NCBI GenBank assembly: GCA_944322675.1 | Contig: CALUPO010000017.1 | Span: 1-34,125 of the forward strand | DNA: 34,125 nucleotides | DNA from: Candidatus Gastranaerophilales bacterium | Lineage (GTDB): Bacteria > Cyanobacteriota > Vampirovibrionia > Gastranaerophilales > Gastranaerophilaceae | Direction of reading: 5' to 3' | Part shown: positions 5,814 through 13,129 of the stretch, in pieces | How the letters are laid out: each line of letters starts with the position of its first letter | Numbering within the stretch: position 1 is the first letter of the stretch | Program-made: the position numbers and the translations under genes | The notes under the pieces: generated by a model | Seen by the model: only the letters and a program-made list of their open reading frames with translations | Database searches by the model: none | Told to the model about the DNA's origin: nothing

Positions 5814-5848
5814 AGCAGGTTTATAAAAACCTTATACTGCTTTCTTTT
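5812..5848 (+). terminator. Intrinsic terminator after nuclease gene
   Basis: AAAGCAG (5812-5818) pairs with CTGCTTT (5837-5843), and an inner GGTTT/AAACC stem reinforces it. The tail is CTTTT. The hairpin starts inside the TAA stop codon. It separates the repressor-nuclease unit from the channel genes. Confidence 0.65.
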
Positions 5849-5952
5849 GGAAGTTATTGTTATTTCAAAGCTTTATTATTTTAGTTAAGTTTCTGTATTA
5901 TAAAAAATGTAAAAAAATAAGTTTATGAGTTTAATATTGTTAGGTTTAATAA

Positions 5953-6684
5953 GTGCTTGAATTAAAAAATAAAATAAATCTATTTTTACATAGTATATTT
6001 TTTGAAAAATTTATAATATTTTTAATTTTGATAAATTTAATTGTTTTTGTGTTACAAACAGATAGCTTTATTTGCAAATTCATAGGTAAATATCTAAACG
6101 TTATAGAATACATTTCAATGATTATATTCTCAGTAGAGTATATTTTGCGAGTTGTTGCATTAAAAAAATTTAAAGATATATTTTCAATATATATGATTAT
6201 CGACTTATTAGCTATTTTACCTTTTTACCTGTCATTTATACCAATTAATACAGTATTTTTACGTTTATTGCGTTTAATGCGATTGTTTAGAATTGCAAAA
6301 ATTACAAGATATGTAAATGCTATCAGTAATATAAAACAAGCATTTGTTACACGAAAAAATGAGTTAATCATAACATCTGTTATATTTTTAATTGCTGTTT
6401 TTCTTTCATCAACATTTATATATTTTGCAGAACATAAAACCGGCAACTTAGCCTTTAGAAGTATACCCAGTTCTTTTTGGTGGGCGATTGTCACAATTAC
6501 AACTGTTGGATATGGTGATGCTTATCCTATAACTTTTTTAGGAAAATTTATTGCAAGTTTTACAGCTATTTTTGGTGTTGGTTTACACGGATTAGTTATA
6601 GGAGTTATTTCAAGTGCTTTAATAGATGTTGTTAATATTCAAATAAAAGATAGTAAAACATATAAGTTAAAGGAGAAAAAATGA
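5953..6684 (+). CDS. Six-helix voltage-gated K+ channel-like protein
   Basis: A 243-residue inner-membrane protein. Four helices form a voltage-sensor-like unit (about 18-36, 50-68, 78-96, 101-118); S4 carries Arg at 104, 107, 110 and 113, then Lys116 and Arg119. A pore unit follows, with S5 (137-158), pore helix (173-183), selectivity filter TVGYGD (184-189) and S6 (198-225). This is the layout of KvAP-like voltage-gated potassium channels. The start is GTG with only weak upstream AGG. Its stop overlaps the next gene by 4 nt. An ion channel is unusual prophage cargo; it could affect membrane potential in the lysogen or during infection. Confidence 0.85.
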   Translation: MLELKNKINLFLHSIFFEKFIIFLILINLIVFVLQTDSFICKFIGKYLNVIEYISMIIFSVEYILRVVALKKFKDIFSIYMIIDLLAILPFYLSFIPINTVFLRLLRLMRLFRIAKITRYVNAISNIKQAFVTRKNELIITSVIFLIAVFLSSTFIYFAEHKTGNLAFRSIPSSFWWAIVTITTVGYGDAYPITFLGKFIASFTAIFGVGLHGLVIGVISSALIDVVNIQIKDSKTYKLKEKK

Positions 6685-6896
6685 AAAAAGTTTTTTTGAT
6701 ATTTTGTTTTCTATTTTTTATAGTATTTGATTTAAATGTTGCAAATGCTAAAATAGTTGTATTTAATACAAAAACATTAAAGTATCATAATGTTTATTGT
6801 AAATATGCTCAAAAATGCACAGTTAATTGCATTAAACTTGAGCAAGAAAAAGCTATTAAAAGAGGCGGAAAAGCTTGCAAAGTTTGTGGCGGATAA
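6681..6896 (+). CDS. Secreted Cys-rich small protein coupled to the channel
   Basis: 71 residues. Residues 1-23 form a Sec signal peptide with cleavage expected after ANA. The mature 48 residues hold KYHNVYC, five cysteines (40, 46, 50, 66, 69), His36 and the end GGKACKVCGG. That pattern resembles the small metal-binding domain found at the ends of some secreted nucleases (KYH-x-C ... GxxPCxxC). AAGGAG precedes the ATG, which overlaps the channel stop, so the two proteins are made together. The function is unknown; it may bind metal in the periplasm or act with the channel. Confidence 0.7.
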   Translation: MKKVFLIFCFLFFIVFDLNVANAKIVVFNTKTLKYHNVYCKYAQKCTVNCIKLEQEKAIKRGGKACKVCGG

Positions 6897-6931
6897 ATTA
6901 TTGTAAATGCTATCAATAAAATGAAATTGCA

Positions 6932-6952
6932 ACAAATTATGCTAAGAAATAA
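6932..6952 (+). repeat. Relic of the nuclease gene 3' end
   Basis: This 21-nt block (ACAAATTATGCTAA plus the stop region) matches the last 21 nt of the nuclease gene (5793-5813) at 20 positions. The 5' extension (from about 6920) would encode NEIATNYAKK-stop against NELETNYAKK-stop. It is a diverged copy of the gene end, left behind the channel-peptide cassette. Confidence 0.75.
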
Positions 6953-6978
6953 TTTAGTTTGATGTGTTTTGAAAAACG

Positions 6979-7007
6979 TTGACATAAATCAAATATAATG
7001 CTATAAT
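6979..7007 (+). promoter_or_regulatory. Promoter of RelE-type toxin-antitoxin operon (leaderless)
   Basis: TTGACA (6979-6984), a 17-nt spacer and TATAAT (7002-7007): both boxes are perfect. The ATG at 7015 follows after 7 nt, so the message should have almost no 5' leader. Confidence 0.85.
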
Positions 7008-7014
7008 AATTAAT

Positions 7015-7341
7015 ATGAGCAAACAATTTATAGCAAAATACACACCGGAAGCAGAACAAGAATTAAGAAATCTTGATAAGCAAGATATAAAAAGGGTGTT
7101 TCGTACTGTAGCTATATTTGAGCAATTAGGAAAAGAGTCCGGATTTACAAGACCATTAAATAAACAAGGTCTATTTGAAATGAAATGTGATAAGATACGT
7201 ATTTATTTTATGTATCACCAAAATAATATAATAATAATTGGTCTTGTCGTTCTAAAGAAAACACAAAAAGCACCTGAAAGATACAAAATTCAAGCTATGA
7301 CTAATATCGAAAAATATATAAGGAGTGATATTAATGAATAA
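7015..7341 (+). CDS. RelE/ParE-family toxin
   Basis: A 108-residue basic protein of the RelE/ParE/HigB fold: FIAKYTPEAEQELRNLDKQD, then RPLNKQGLFEMKCDKIRIYFMYHQNN, then IIIIGLVVLKKTQKAPERYKI. RelE-type members cleave mRNA at the ribosome; the sequence does not settle whether this one is an mRNase or a gyrase poison. It overlaps the antitoxin gene by 8 nt and has a consensus promoter with a leaderless start. It probably stabilises the prophage or acts in defence. Confidence 0.85.
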   Translation: MSKQFIAKYTPEAEQELRNLDKQDIKRVFRTVAIFEQLGKESGFTRPLNKQGLFEMKCDKIRIYFMYHQNNIIIIGLVVLKKTQKAPERYKIQAMTNIEKYIRSDINE

Positions 7342-7585
7342 TTTTAAAACAAATGATGATTTAATAAAGGAATTATTATCTCTTGATGAACAAAAAGAGT
7401 TACAAGAAGAAATTGAAAAAGAAGTAAAATCTATTCGTGGTGGTGCACGTATAGGAGCAGGTCGTAAAAAAAAAGATAGCGACAATATATTGCAATTTCA
7501 AGTTAGAGTTTCAAAACGTGAAAAAGAGTTTTTAAAATATGCACGGGCTCACAATTTAAACTATGATGATTTGATGCAAGGCTAG
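7334..7585 (+). CDS. Antitoxin partner with C-terminal RHH-like segment
   Basis: 83 residues from ATG 7334 with AAGGAG upstream, overlapping the toxin gene by 8 nt. An acidic N-terminal helical part (residues 8-33) could wrap the toxin. The basic patch RGGARIGAGRKKK (35-47) and the strand-helix segment NILQFQVRVSKREKEFLKYA follow and look like a DNA-binding ribbon-helix-helix. The order is toxin first, antitoxin second, as in HigBA. Confidence 0.75.
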   Translation: MNNFKTNDDLIKELLSLDEQKELQEEIEKEVKSIRGGARIGAGRKKKDSDNILQFQVRVSKREKEFLKYARAHNLNYDDLMQG

Positions 7586-7611
7586 ACTTTTATACAAAAT
7601 TGTTATATAAT
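7583..7611 (+). promoter_or_regulatory. Promoter of antisense RNA
   Basis: TAGACT (7583-7588), a 17-nt spacer and a perfect TATAAT (7606-7611) place the transcription start at about 7618. No ORF follows on this strand; a terminator does, about 80 nt on. Confidence 0.65.
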
Positions 7612-7617
7612 AATACC

Positions 7618-7698
7618 ATAGGGTGACAGCTTGAGAAACTGTCGATAGCCTTTAGAGATCTAAATGGTTCTTATTCTTTTGAATTAGAGCCATTTTTT
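7618..7698 (+). ncRNA. Candidate antisense RNA (type I antitoxin)
   Basis: About 80 nt from the predicted start to the terminator T-run. It has a 5-bp hairpin with a 9-nt loop (GACAG 7625-7629 / CTGTC 7639-7643), a small TTTAG/CTAAA hairpin (7651-7664), and the terminator stem 7662-7695. It is fully complementary to the 3' part of the message for the 26-residue peptide, covering its last nine or so codons and 3' UTR. It should pair with and silence or destroy that message. Confidence 0.5.
7662..7698 (+). terminator. Terminator of antisense RNA
   Basis: AAATGG (7662-7667) through CCATTT (7690-7695) forms a 15-position stem with one mismatch, one G-U pair and a TTTT loop, followed by a run of six T (7693-7698). 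Its opposite strand encodes the last codons of the 26-residue peptide. Confidence 0.75.
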
Positions 7699-7751
7699 AA
7701 TATGCATAAAATCAAAAAACTCAAAAATAAAGTTAGATTGAAATCACTCAT
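7671..7751 (-). CDS. Candidate type I toxin peptide (26 residues, hydrophobic)
   Basis: On the minus strand AGAGAGG, a 5-nt spacer and ATG (7749-7751) start a 26-residue ORF. Residues 5-18 (NLTLFLSFLILCIL) are a single membrane-spanning stretch, followed by a short polar tail with two Lys. This is the size and shape of Fst/Ldr/AapA-type membrane toxins. The ribosome site lies next to a 5' hairpin (TCGGG/CCCGA, 7770-7785). The message would start from the extended -10 at 7873-7881, and its 5' part (7838-7846) is perfectly complementary to its 3' part (7616-7624). No leftward terminator was found. Confidence 0.45.
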   Translation of the reverse strand: MSDFNLTLFLSFLILCILKNGSNSKE

Positions 7752-7872
7752 ACAGACCTCTCTTTCTAGTCGGGAACCAACCCGAAAGTCTACGATAATA
7801 TTTGTCAGCAGGTTTCCTTTTGAAACGAGTATCTTTTACCCTATGGCTATAATTTTCAATGTTCGATAATTA

Positions 7873-7881
7873 AGTATATCA
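7873..7881 (-). promoter_or_regulatory. Extended -10 promoter for toxin message
   Basis: On the minus strand TGATATACT fits the TGn-TATAAT extended -10 pattern, giving a start near 7866. No good -35 is present. The 5' UTR would then be about 115 nt, long as in other type I toxin messages. Confidence 0.35.
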
Positions 7882-7953
7882 TAAACGGTCAAAAAATTAA
7901 TTGTTTGTTTGGTAATGACAAAATGAAAAATTTTGTTTAAACTATAAAACGTA

Positions 7954-8050
7954 AATTGAATAATCTAAATTATTCAATTGCTCCCAATGAGGACACTGGG
8001 ACTTAGTGGTCGTGCGAAAGCAATGGAAATCTTGGGGAAGAAACACAGGA
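7954..8050 (+). other. Structured leader before late genes
   Basis: A perfect 11-bp hairpin (7954-7964 with 7969-7979, loop CTAA) is followed by a more GC-rich stretch containing TGC-GAAA-GCA (8013-8022), a GNRA-type hairpin. A reading frame runs through it into the 8056 gene (TTG at 7978), but its composition and the good ribosome site at 8047-8051 suggest leader RNA instead. Confidence 0.35.
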
Positions 8051-8055
8051 GTGCT

Positions 8056-8475
8056 ATGTCCAATAAAATAAAATTAGTATGTTGTAACAATAAAATAAAC
8101 GTGGCTGAACTATGGTTTTTAGATGATTTTAAAGGTTATACCAAAAGAAAATTGCTTATTGGTAAATGTAAAGTTTGTGGTGATGATGCCGCACTTCAAA
8201 TTATGACAAATATTAATAGTGGCAAAACATATTATAATCTTTACCACGGACTTGAAGCTGTCAAAATTATTTATCGAGAAAAAAAGAGAAAACTTGTTGT
8301 TTTTCCAAATATAAAAACAAATTCTCTTTATGGTTGGATTTACGGTGTGAATGTTGAAATTAAAAATAAAAAAGGTGATGTAACCCAAATCAGACAATAT
8401 GCTAAAAATTTTGAGGGCAACAAACAGCTTGTGAAACAACTTACACCTCAACAAATGACAAAGAAAAGTGGATAA
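8056..8475 (+). CDS. Hypothetical phage protein with CxxC motif
   Basis: 139 residues from ATG 8056, with AGGAG 4-5 nt upstream. It carries CCNNK near residue 8 and a CKVCGDD motif near residue 41 that could hold a metal. The C-terminal part is basic, with a Gln/Lys-rich end, and I do not recognise the family. It sits 6 nt before the HNH gene, at the start of the packaging cluster, so a role in early late-gene expression or packaging is possible. Confidence 0.6.
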   Translation: MSNKIKLVCCNNKINVAELWFLDDFKGYTKRKLLIGKCKVCGDDAALQIMTNINSGKTYYNLYHGLEAVKIIYREKKRKLVVFPNIKTNSLYGWIYGVNVEIKNKKGDVTQIRQYAKNFEGNKQLVKQLTPQQMTKKSG

Positions 8476-8481
8476 AAACAA

Positions 8482-8778
8482 ATGGCAAGATTATTTGCAA
8501 AATCTTTTTACAACTCCAAAGCTTGGAAAAATGCACGAAAGGCATATATAGCATTAAAATTTGGTATATGTGAGCGTTGTGGCAAGCCCGATGCAAAACA
8601 AGTACATCATAAAATATGGTTGAATGAAACAAATATAAGTCATCCTGAAATATCTTTGGATTTTAAAAATTTTGAACTGCTTTGTGATTTATGTCATCAA
8701 AAAGAACATAACGAAAAATATTCACCGATTAATTTAGACTTAAAATTTGATGATAATGGCAATTTAATAAAGCGTTAA
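8482..8778 (+). CDS. HNH endonuclease next to terminase
   Basis: A 98-residue protein. Zinc pairs C30-x2-C33 and C68-x2-C71 frame the HNH core (VHHK at 41-44, then LLCDLCHQKEH at 66-76). In many HK97-type phages an HNH protein encoded beside the terminase genes is needed for terminase cleavage at cos. Here it precedes the small terminase gene, separated by a 346-nt gap. The position supports that role over a homing endonuclease. Confidence 0.9.
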   Translation: MARLFAKSFYNSKAWKNARKAYIALKFGICERCGKPDAKQVHHKIWLNETNISHPEISLDFKNFELLCDLCHQKEHNEKYSPINLDLKFDDNGNLIKR

Positions 8779-9124
8779 GAGTATTAAAAACAAACATATT
8801 ACATTTTTTTTGTAAAGAGGTAAAAAAATAAGTTTAACTAGCTAGAAATGCTTATACAATAAGCTTTTTAACTTGATTTATATTTTTTATCAATATTTTA
8901 AATTTAACCACACCCCCTATAGTTTTACAAATTTATTATACGAATGTTGGGTATGCGGTCTTTTGAGTAGGGGTTAGAGAAAAAGAAACGGGGGGATTGC
9001 TAGAAATGCTTAGTTGTATTGGTTTTTGGCGAAAATAATTTTTCAAAAAAACTATTTTAGAGAAGAAAAAAAATTTTTTTGCTGTTTCTAATAGAACTAA
9101 ATTAAAAACAAAGGATTAAAAACA
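8779..9124. other. Gene-free gap before small terminase, possible cos/pac region
   Basis: No ORF is seen. The 14-nt sequence GCTAGAAATGCTTA occurs twice (8841-8854 and 8999-9012); the first copy runs into a GCTTA/TAAGC hairpin. Between them lie CCCCCTATAG (8915-8924) and a GTAGGGG stretch (8967-8973) that can pair. Paired short repeats next to HNH and terminase genes are what a terminase recognition site would look like. Confidence 0.35.
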
Positions 9125-9583
9125 ATGAATGAAAATTTAACAAAAGAATTAAAACACCAGTCAAAGACCGAACAGCAGCATCAAATTGAACGTGAACGAT
9201 TGATGCTTGATACTAAAGTTAATTTTTTCACAAAGACCGAAAAGCAAATAATGTTCCGAGCAAAACTAAAGCAACTGCGACACATATTTTCAGAAGTAGA
9301 AGATGATAAAAAAGAAATAATCGACAATATAATTCAATCAGTTGCATTTATGACAGTTGAATTGAAGAATTTGGAAGAGGTCATAAAATTAAACGGACAA
9401 GTTGAGCGATATAAAAACGGAAGTTGTCAAAGCGGATACAAAAAAAGTGCTGCTTCAGATGCATATAATTCAATGAAAAAAACTTTTGTAGCTGATGTGA
9501 AACTGCTTACGGAACAGTTAAACTCAAATAGCACACAGACTACAACAAATGATGAATTATTAGAATTTATAAAATCAAAATAA
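9125..9583 (+). CDS. terS: Terminase small subunit (P27-like)
   Basis: A 152-residue helical protein. It has a basic N-terminal region and, at about 85-120, KLNGQVERYKNGSCQSGYKK followed by SAASDAYNSMKK. These are close to the conserved block of P27-type small terminases (NG..E.YQNG.N..G.KKS....YN.MIK). It recognises phage DNA and loads the large subunit. AAAGGAT precedes the start. The large subunit gene follows 14 nt later. Confidence 0.85.
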   Translation: MNENLTKELKHQSKTEQQHQIERERLMLDTKVNFFTKTEKQIMFRAKLKQLRHIFSEVEDDKKEIIDNIIQSVAFMTVELKNLEEVIKLNGQVERYKNGSCQSGYKKSAASDAYNSMKKTFVADVKLLTEQLNSNSTQTTTNDELLEFIKSK

Positions 9584-9597
9584 GGGTTGAAAAGCTT

Positions 9598-11265
9598 GTG
9601 AATTATATAGAAGAATACAATAACAAAATACAAAGTGGAGAAATAATAACAAGTAAAAAAGTAAAATTGACATACAAAGCCTTAATTGAAGATTTAAACG
9701 ACCCCCAATCGAAATATGAATTTAGCGAACGCAAAGCCCAACACGCAATATTTTTTATAGAACATTTTTGCAAACATTCCAAAGGGAAATGGGCGGATAA
9801 ACCAGTATTATTGGAGCTATGGCAAAAGGCATATATAAGTTCATTATTTGGAGTTGTAAAGAAGGAAAATGGCAAACGTCGATTTAGAGAAACATTGTTG
9901 ATAGTTGGTAAAAAGAATGGTAAATCATTACTGGCTTCAGCGATAAGCTTATATATGCTAATAGCAGATGGTGAAGGTGGTGCAGAGTGTTATAGTGTAG
10001 CGACGAAGCGAGAACAAGCCAAAATTATTTTTACCGAAGCTGAACGAATGGTTAAAAAAAGTCCATTGTTGCGAAAATTTGTAAAATGCAGAGTAAATTT
10101 ACTAAGTTTTGAAGCTACAAATAGTGTTTTTAGACCTCTTTCAAGTGATAGCAATACAGAAGACGGTTTAAATATATCTTGTGCGGATTGCGACGAAATC
10201 CACGCCTGGCAGACACAAGAGCTTTATAAAATAGTGGCTGATGGTGTTTCAGCACGAGAAGAACCATTGATATTGTTAACAACAACCGCAGGGTTTATTC
10301 GTGAAGGTTTGTATGACGATAAATATGAAGAAGCTGAAAAAGTTTTAAATGGATATTTCGACAAGGATGGTTATAAAGATGATGCTTTTTTTCCCGTAAT
10401 ATATGAACTTGATAGACGTGACGAGTGGCAAGATGAAAAATGTTGGATAAAAGCCAACCCTAACTTGAATATATCTAAAAGTATTGAATATTTGCGTCGT
10501 AATGTCGAAATAGCAAAAGAATTACCAATAAATTTAAAAAATGTATTAACAAAAGAATTTAACATACGAGAAACGTCAAGTGAGGTTTGGTTAACATTTG
10601 AAGAAATAGATAATACCGCAACTTTTGATATAAGCCAATTAAAGCCACGTTATGCATTTGGCGGAGTGGATTTATCAAAAACAACAGACTTAACAAGTGC
10701 TTGTTTAATGTTTATGATGCCAGAGGATAAAACAATATATGTTCAATCTATGTTTTGGCTGCCTTCAGAATTGTTTGAAAAACGTATAAAAGATGACAAG
10801 ATGAAATATGAGATATGGTATGAACGTGGTTTGTTACGTAAAAGCAATGGAAATAAAGTTGATTATGATGATGTTATAGACTGGTTTTGTGAAATGCAAC
10901 GGGATTATGGTGTTTATTTATATCAAAACTGTTATGACTCCTGGAGTTCAACAGCATTTATAAAATCAATGGATGATACATTTGGTAAAATATCAAGACC
11001 GGTTATTCAAGGTAAAAAAACATTGTCATTGCCGATGCATCAATTGGGAGAAGAATTAAAAAGTAAAAATGTAAATTATAACAACAACCCGATATTGAAA
11101 TGGAATATGACAAATGTAAGAGCCGATATAGACAAAAATGGCAATATACAACCTGCAAAAACAATGAATCCCACAAGAAGAATAGACGGATTTGCAGCAA
11201 TGCTGAATGCTTATGTTGGTTTAATGGATGAAAAAAGTGACTATATAAGGTTAATAAGCAGATGA
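9598..11265 (+). CDS. terL: Terminase large subunit
   Basis: A 555-residue packaging motor of the Terminase_1 family. The ATPase domain has a Walker A-like GKKNGKS (104-110), Walker B ending in CDE (198-200) and coupling motif LLTTTA (227-231). The RNase-H-like nuclease has acidic residues Asp358 (GGVDLS), Asp447 (CYDSWS) and Asp530 (RRIDGF). The start is GTG at 9598; no ATG is better placed. Its end overlaps the portal start by 4 nt. Confidence 0.95.
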   Translation: MNYIEEYNNKIQSGEIITSKKVKLTYKALIEDLNDPQSKYEFSERKAQHAIFFIEHFCKHSKGKWADKPVLLELWQKAYISSLFGVVKKENGKRRFRETLLIVGKKNGKSLLASAISLYMLIADGEGGAECYSVATKREQAKIIFTEAERMVKKSPLLRKFVKCRVNLLSFEATNSVFRPLSSDSNTEDGLNISCADCDEIHAWQTQELYKIVADGVSAREEPLILLTTTAGFIREGLYDDKYEEAEKVLNGYFDKDGYKDDAFFPVIYELDRRDEWQDEKCWIKANPNLNISKSIEYLRRNVEIAKELPINLKNVLTKEFNIRETSSEVWLTFEEIDNTATFDISQLKPRYAFGGVDLSKTTDLTSACLMFMMPEDKTIYVQSMFWLPSELFEKRIKDDKMKYEIWYERGLLRKSNGNKVDYDDVIDWFCEMQRDYGVYLYQNCYDSWSSTAFIKSMDDTFGKISRPVIQGKKTLSLPMHQLGEELKSKNVNYNNNPILKWNMTNVRADIDKNGNIQPAKTMNPTRRIDGFAAMLNAYVGLMDEKSDYIRLISR

Positions 11266-12509
11266 TAGGGACTAAAATAAAAAGTTTTTTTAAAAATATA
11301 TTTAATAAAACAACAAAAATACATCAAGGTTTCACGACATTAAAAATGTTAAATTCTTGGAGTCCTAAATTTTTTAATTATAACCATAAAGAATACAATA
11401 ATGTTGTTTATAGAGCTTGCATAGATAGGATATCAAGCCAAATGGCAAAATTAACACCAAATGTTGATTTAAATGGAATAAAATCAGATATTTTATATTA
11501 TTCAAATTTAGAATATTTGTTGAAGAATAAACCGAATGAATATATGAACAAATATGATTTTTTTTACAAACTGACCTCAATGTTGTTGGATAAAAATAAT
11601 GTATTCGTGTACAAAAGGGTTGAAGACAATAAAATAAGTGGTTTATATCCAATAGATTATTCAGAAATTGAATTTATGGAATATGAAGGTGAGATATATG
11701 CAAAATTCAGTTTTAAAAATTCAAGTTTCAATGTTTATATTCCATATGACGAGTTAATACATTTAAGACGTCATTACAACGACAATGATTTATTTGGAAG
11801 TTCACAGCAAGAATTATTAACCCCAATATTTGAAGTGTTAAGTGCAGTCGATAGCGGAATGATAAATGCAGTCAATGCAAGCTCACAATTAAGAGGTTTA
11901 ATAAAATATTCAGGCAATTTAAACCCGGATGATTTAAAGCGATTTAAAGAGCAATTTGTTGAAGATTATATGGGATTAAACGGAAGCGGCATTGGAACAT
12001 TGGACAGCAAAGCAGATTTTATTCCAATAAATCTAACCCCATACACAATAAACGCAGAACAACAAAAAACCGTGCTTGAATATTTTTCAATGCATTTTGG
12101 AGTTTCAGACCGAATATTACAAGGTCTGGCAAACGAAGAGGAATATAACGCATTTTATGAGTTAACCATAGAACCTATGTTGGTTCAATTAAGTGCAGAA
12201 TTTACAAATAAAATTTTTAGCAAAATTGAAATAATGAATGGGTGCAAAATAACATTAACAGCAAATAAATTACTTTTTGCGAACAATGCAACAAAAACAA
12301 CAATAGCGACACAAATGACACAAATAGGAGTGTTTAGTTTAAATGAAGTGCGTGAAATTTATGGTTATGGACCAATTAAAGATGGGGATAGACATATAAT
12401 AAGTTTAAATTATGTAGATTTAAAAAACGCAAACAAATATCAAATAGGTGAAAATAAAGAGGAGTTAAATAATGAAAATAAAACCGGAAATACAAAGTCG
12501 TTGTATTGA
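11262..12509 (+). CDS. Portal protein (HK97 family)
   Basis: A 415-residue portal protein that forms the dodecameric ring at the head vertex. It shows family features: NVVYRACIDRIS near 46-57, LLDKNNVFVYK near 107-117, and the C-terminal LNEVREIYGYGPIKDGD block (about 365-381). It overlaps the terminase stop by 4 nt, and its 3' end overlaps the protease gene by 38 nt, a compact head-gene order typical of this class. Confidence 0.93.
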   Translation: MIGTKIKSFFKNIFNKTTKIHQGFTTLKMLNSWSPKFFNYNHKEYNNVVYRACIDRISSQMAKLTPNVDLNGIKSDILYYSNLEYLLKNKPNEYMNKYDFFYKLTSMLLDKNNVFVYKRVEDNKISGLYPIDYSEIEFMEYEGEIYAKFSFKNSSFNVYIPYDELIHLRRHYNDNDLFGSSQQELLTPIFEVLSAVDSGMINAVNASSQLRGLIKYSGNLNPDDLKRFKEQFVEDYMGLNGSGIGTLDSKADFIPINLTPYTINAEQQKTVLEYFSMHFGVSDRILQGLANEEEYNAFYELTIEPMLVQLSAEFTNKIFSKIEIMNGCKITLTANKLLFANNATKTTIATQMTQIGVFSLNEVREIYGYGPIKDGDRHIISLNYVDLKNANKYQIGENKEELNNENKTGNTKSLY

Positions 12510-13065
12510 ATTACGAAACCAGACATCAAATGAATCTGACAATCAAATGCGAATAAGTGGTGTTGCCGTTGTATTTGAAAGTCCAACGGTATTATATGAA
12601 TATAACGGTGTAAAATATAAAGAAATAATAGACAGAAAAGCATTAAACAATGCAGATTTTTCAAAATGTTGTTTAAAATACAATCATACAGACATAGTAC
12701 CGGTATTGGCAAGGACAAGAAACGGAAGCCTAAAAACAAGTATAAAAGATCATGGATTAGAATTTGAAGCTCAGTTGTTTAACACAACAGCAGGAAAGGA
12801 TGTTTATACATTGATAAAAGAGGGTGGACTTGACAAATGTTCTTTTGCTTTCACAACAAAACGCTCAGAATATGATGTAAAAACCCACACGAGAAAAATA
12901 CTTGAGATAGACAAAGTGTTTGATATTTCTATAGTTGATAATCCTGCATATGATGACACAAGCGTTGAAGCAAGAAGTTTTTTTGAACTTCAGAATCAAA
13001 AAGAAAAGCAAGCGTTGGAAAATGTTGTGCGTAAACGTAAATTACTCCTTATCGCAACATATTAA
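12472..13065 (+). CDS. Prohead maturation protease (HK97 family)
   Basis: A 197-residue serine protease that removes the capsid scaffold domain. KYNHTDIVPVLART (residues about 69-82) carries the catalytic-type His, and LDKCSFAFTTKRSEYD (about 120-135) the Ser. The IDKVFDISIVDNPAYDDT block (about 145-162) is also diagnostic. GAGGAG precedes the ATG. It lies between portal and capsid genes, as in HK97. Confidence 0.93.
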   Translation: MKIKPEIQSRCIELRNQTSNESDNQMRISGVAVVFESPTVLYEYNGVKYKEIIDRKALNNADFSKCCLKYNHTDIVPVLARTRNGSLKTSIKDHGLEFEAQLFNTTAGKDVYTLIKEGGLDKCSFAFTTKRSEYDVKTHTRKILEIDKVFDISIVDNPAYDDTSVEARSFFELQNQKEKQALENVVRKRKLLLIATY

Positions 13066-13129
13066 CCAATAATTAATTACAAAAAAGTAGTATTAAGAGA
13101 TTAATAACAAAAGAAAGGAAAACAAAAAA

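Noticed and set aside
7616-7846. A single 231-nt structured RNA, for example a retron or 6S-like RNA closed by the 9-bp end pairing
   Set aside because: No reverse transcriptase gene is near, an internal strong terminator would cut the plus-strand RNA, and the minus-strand ORF with ribosome site gives a better account as a toxin message with paired ends.
7978-8055. TTG-initiated N-terminal extension of the 8056 gene
   Set aside because: The first codons lie in a strong hairpin, no ribosome site precedes the TTG, and AGGAG is correctly placed for ATG 8056.
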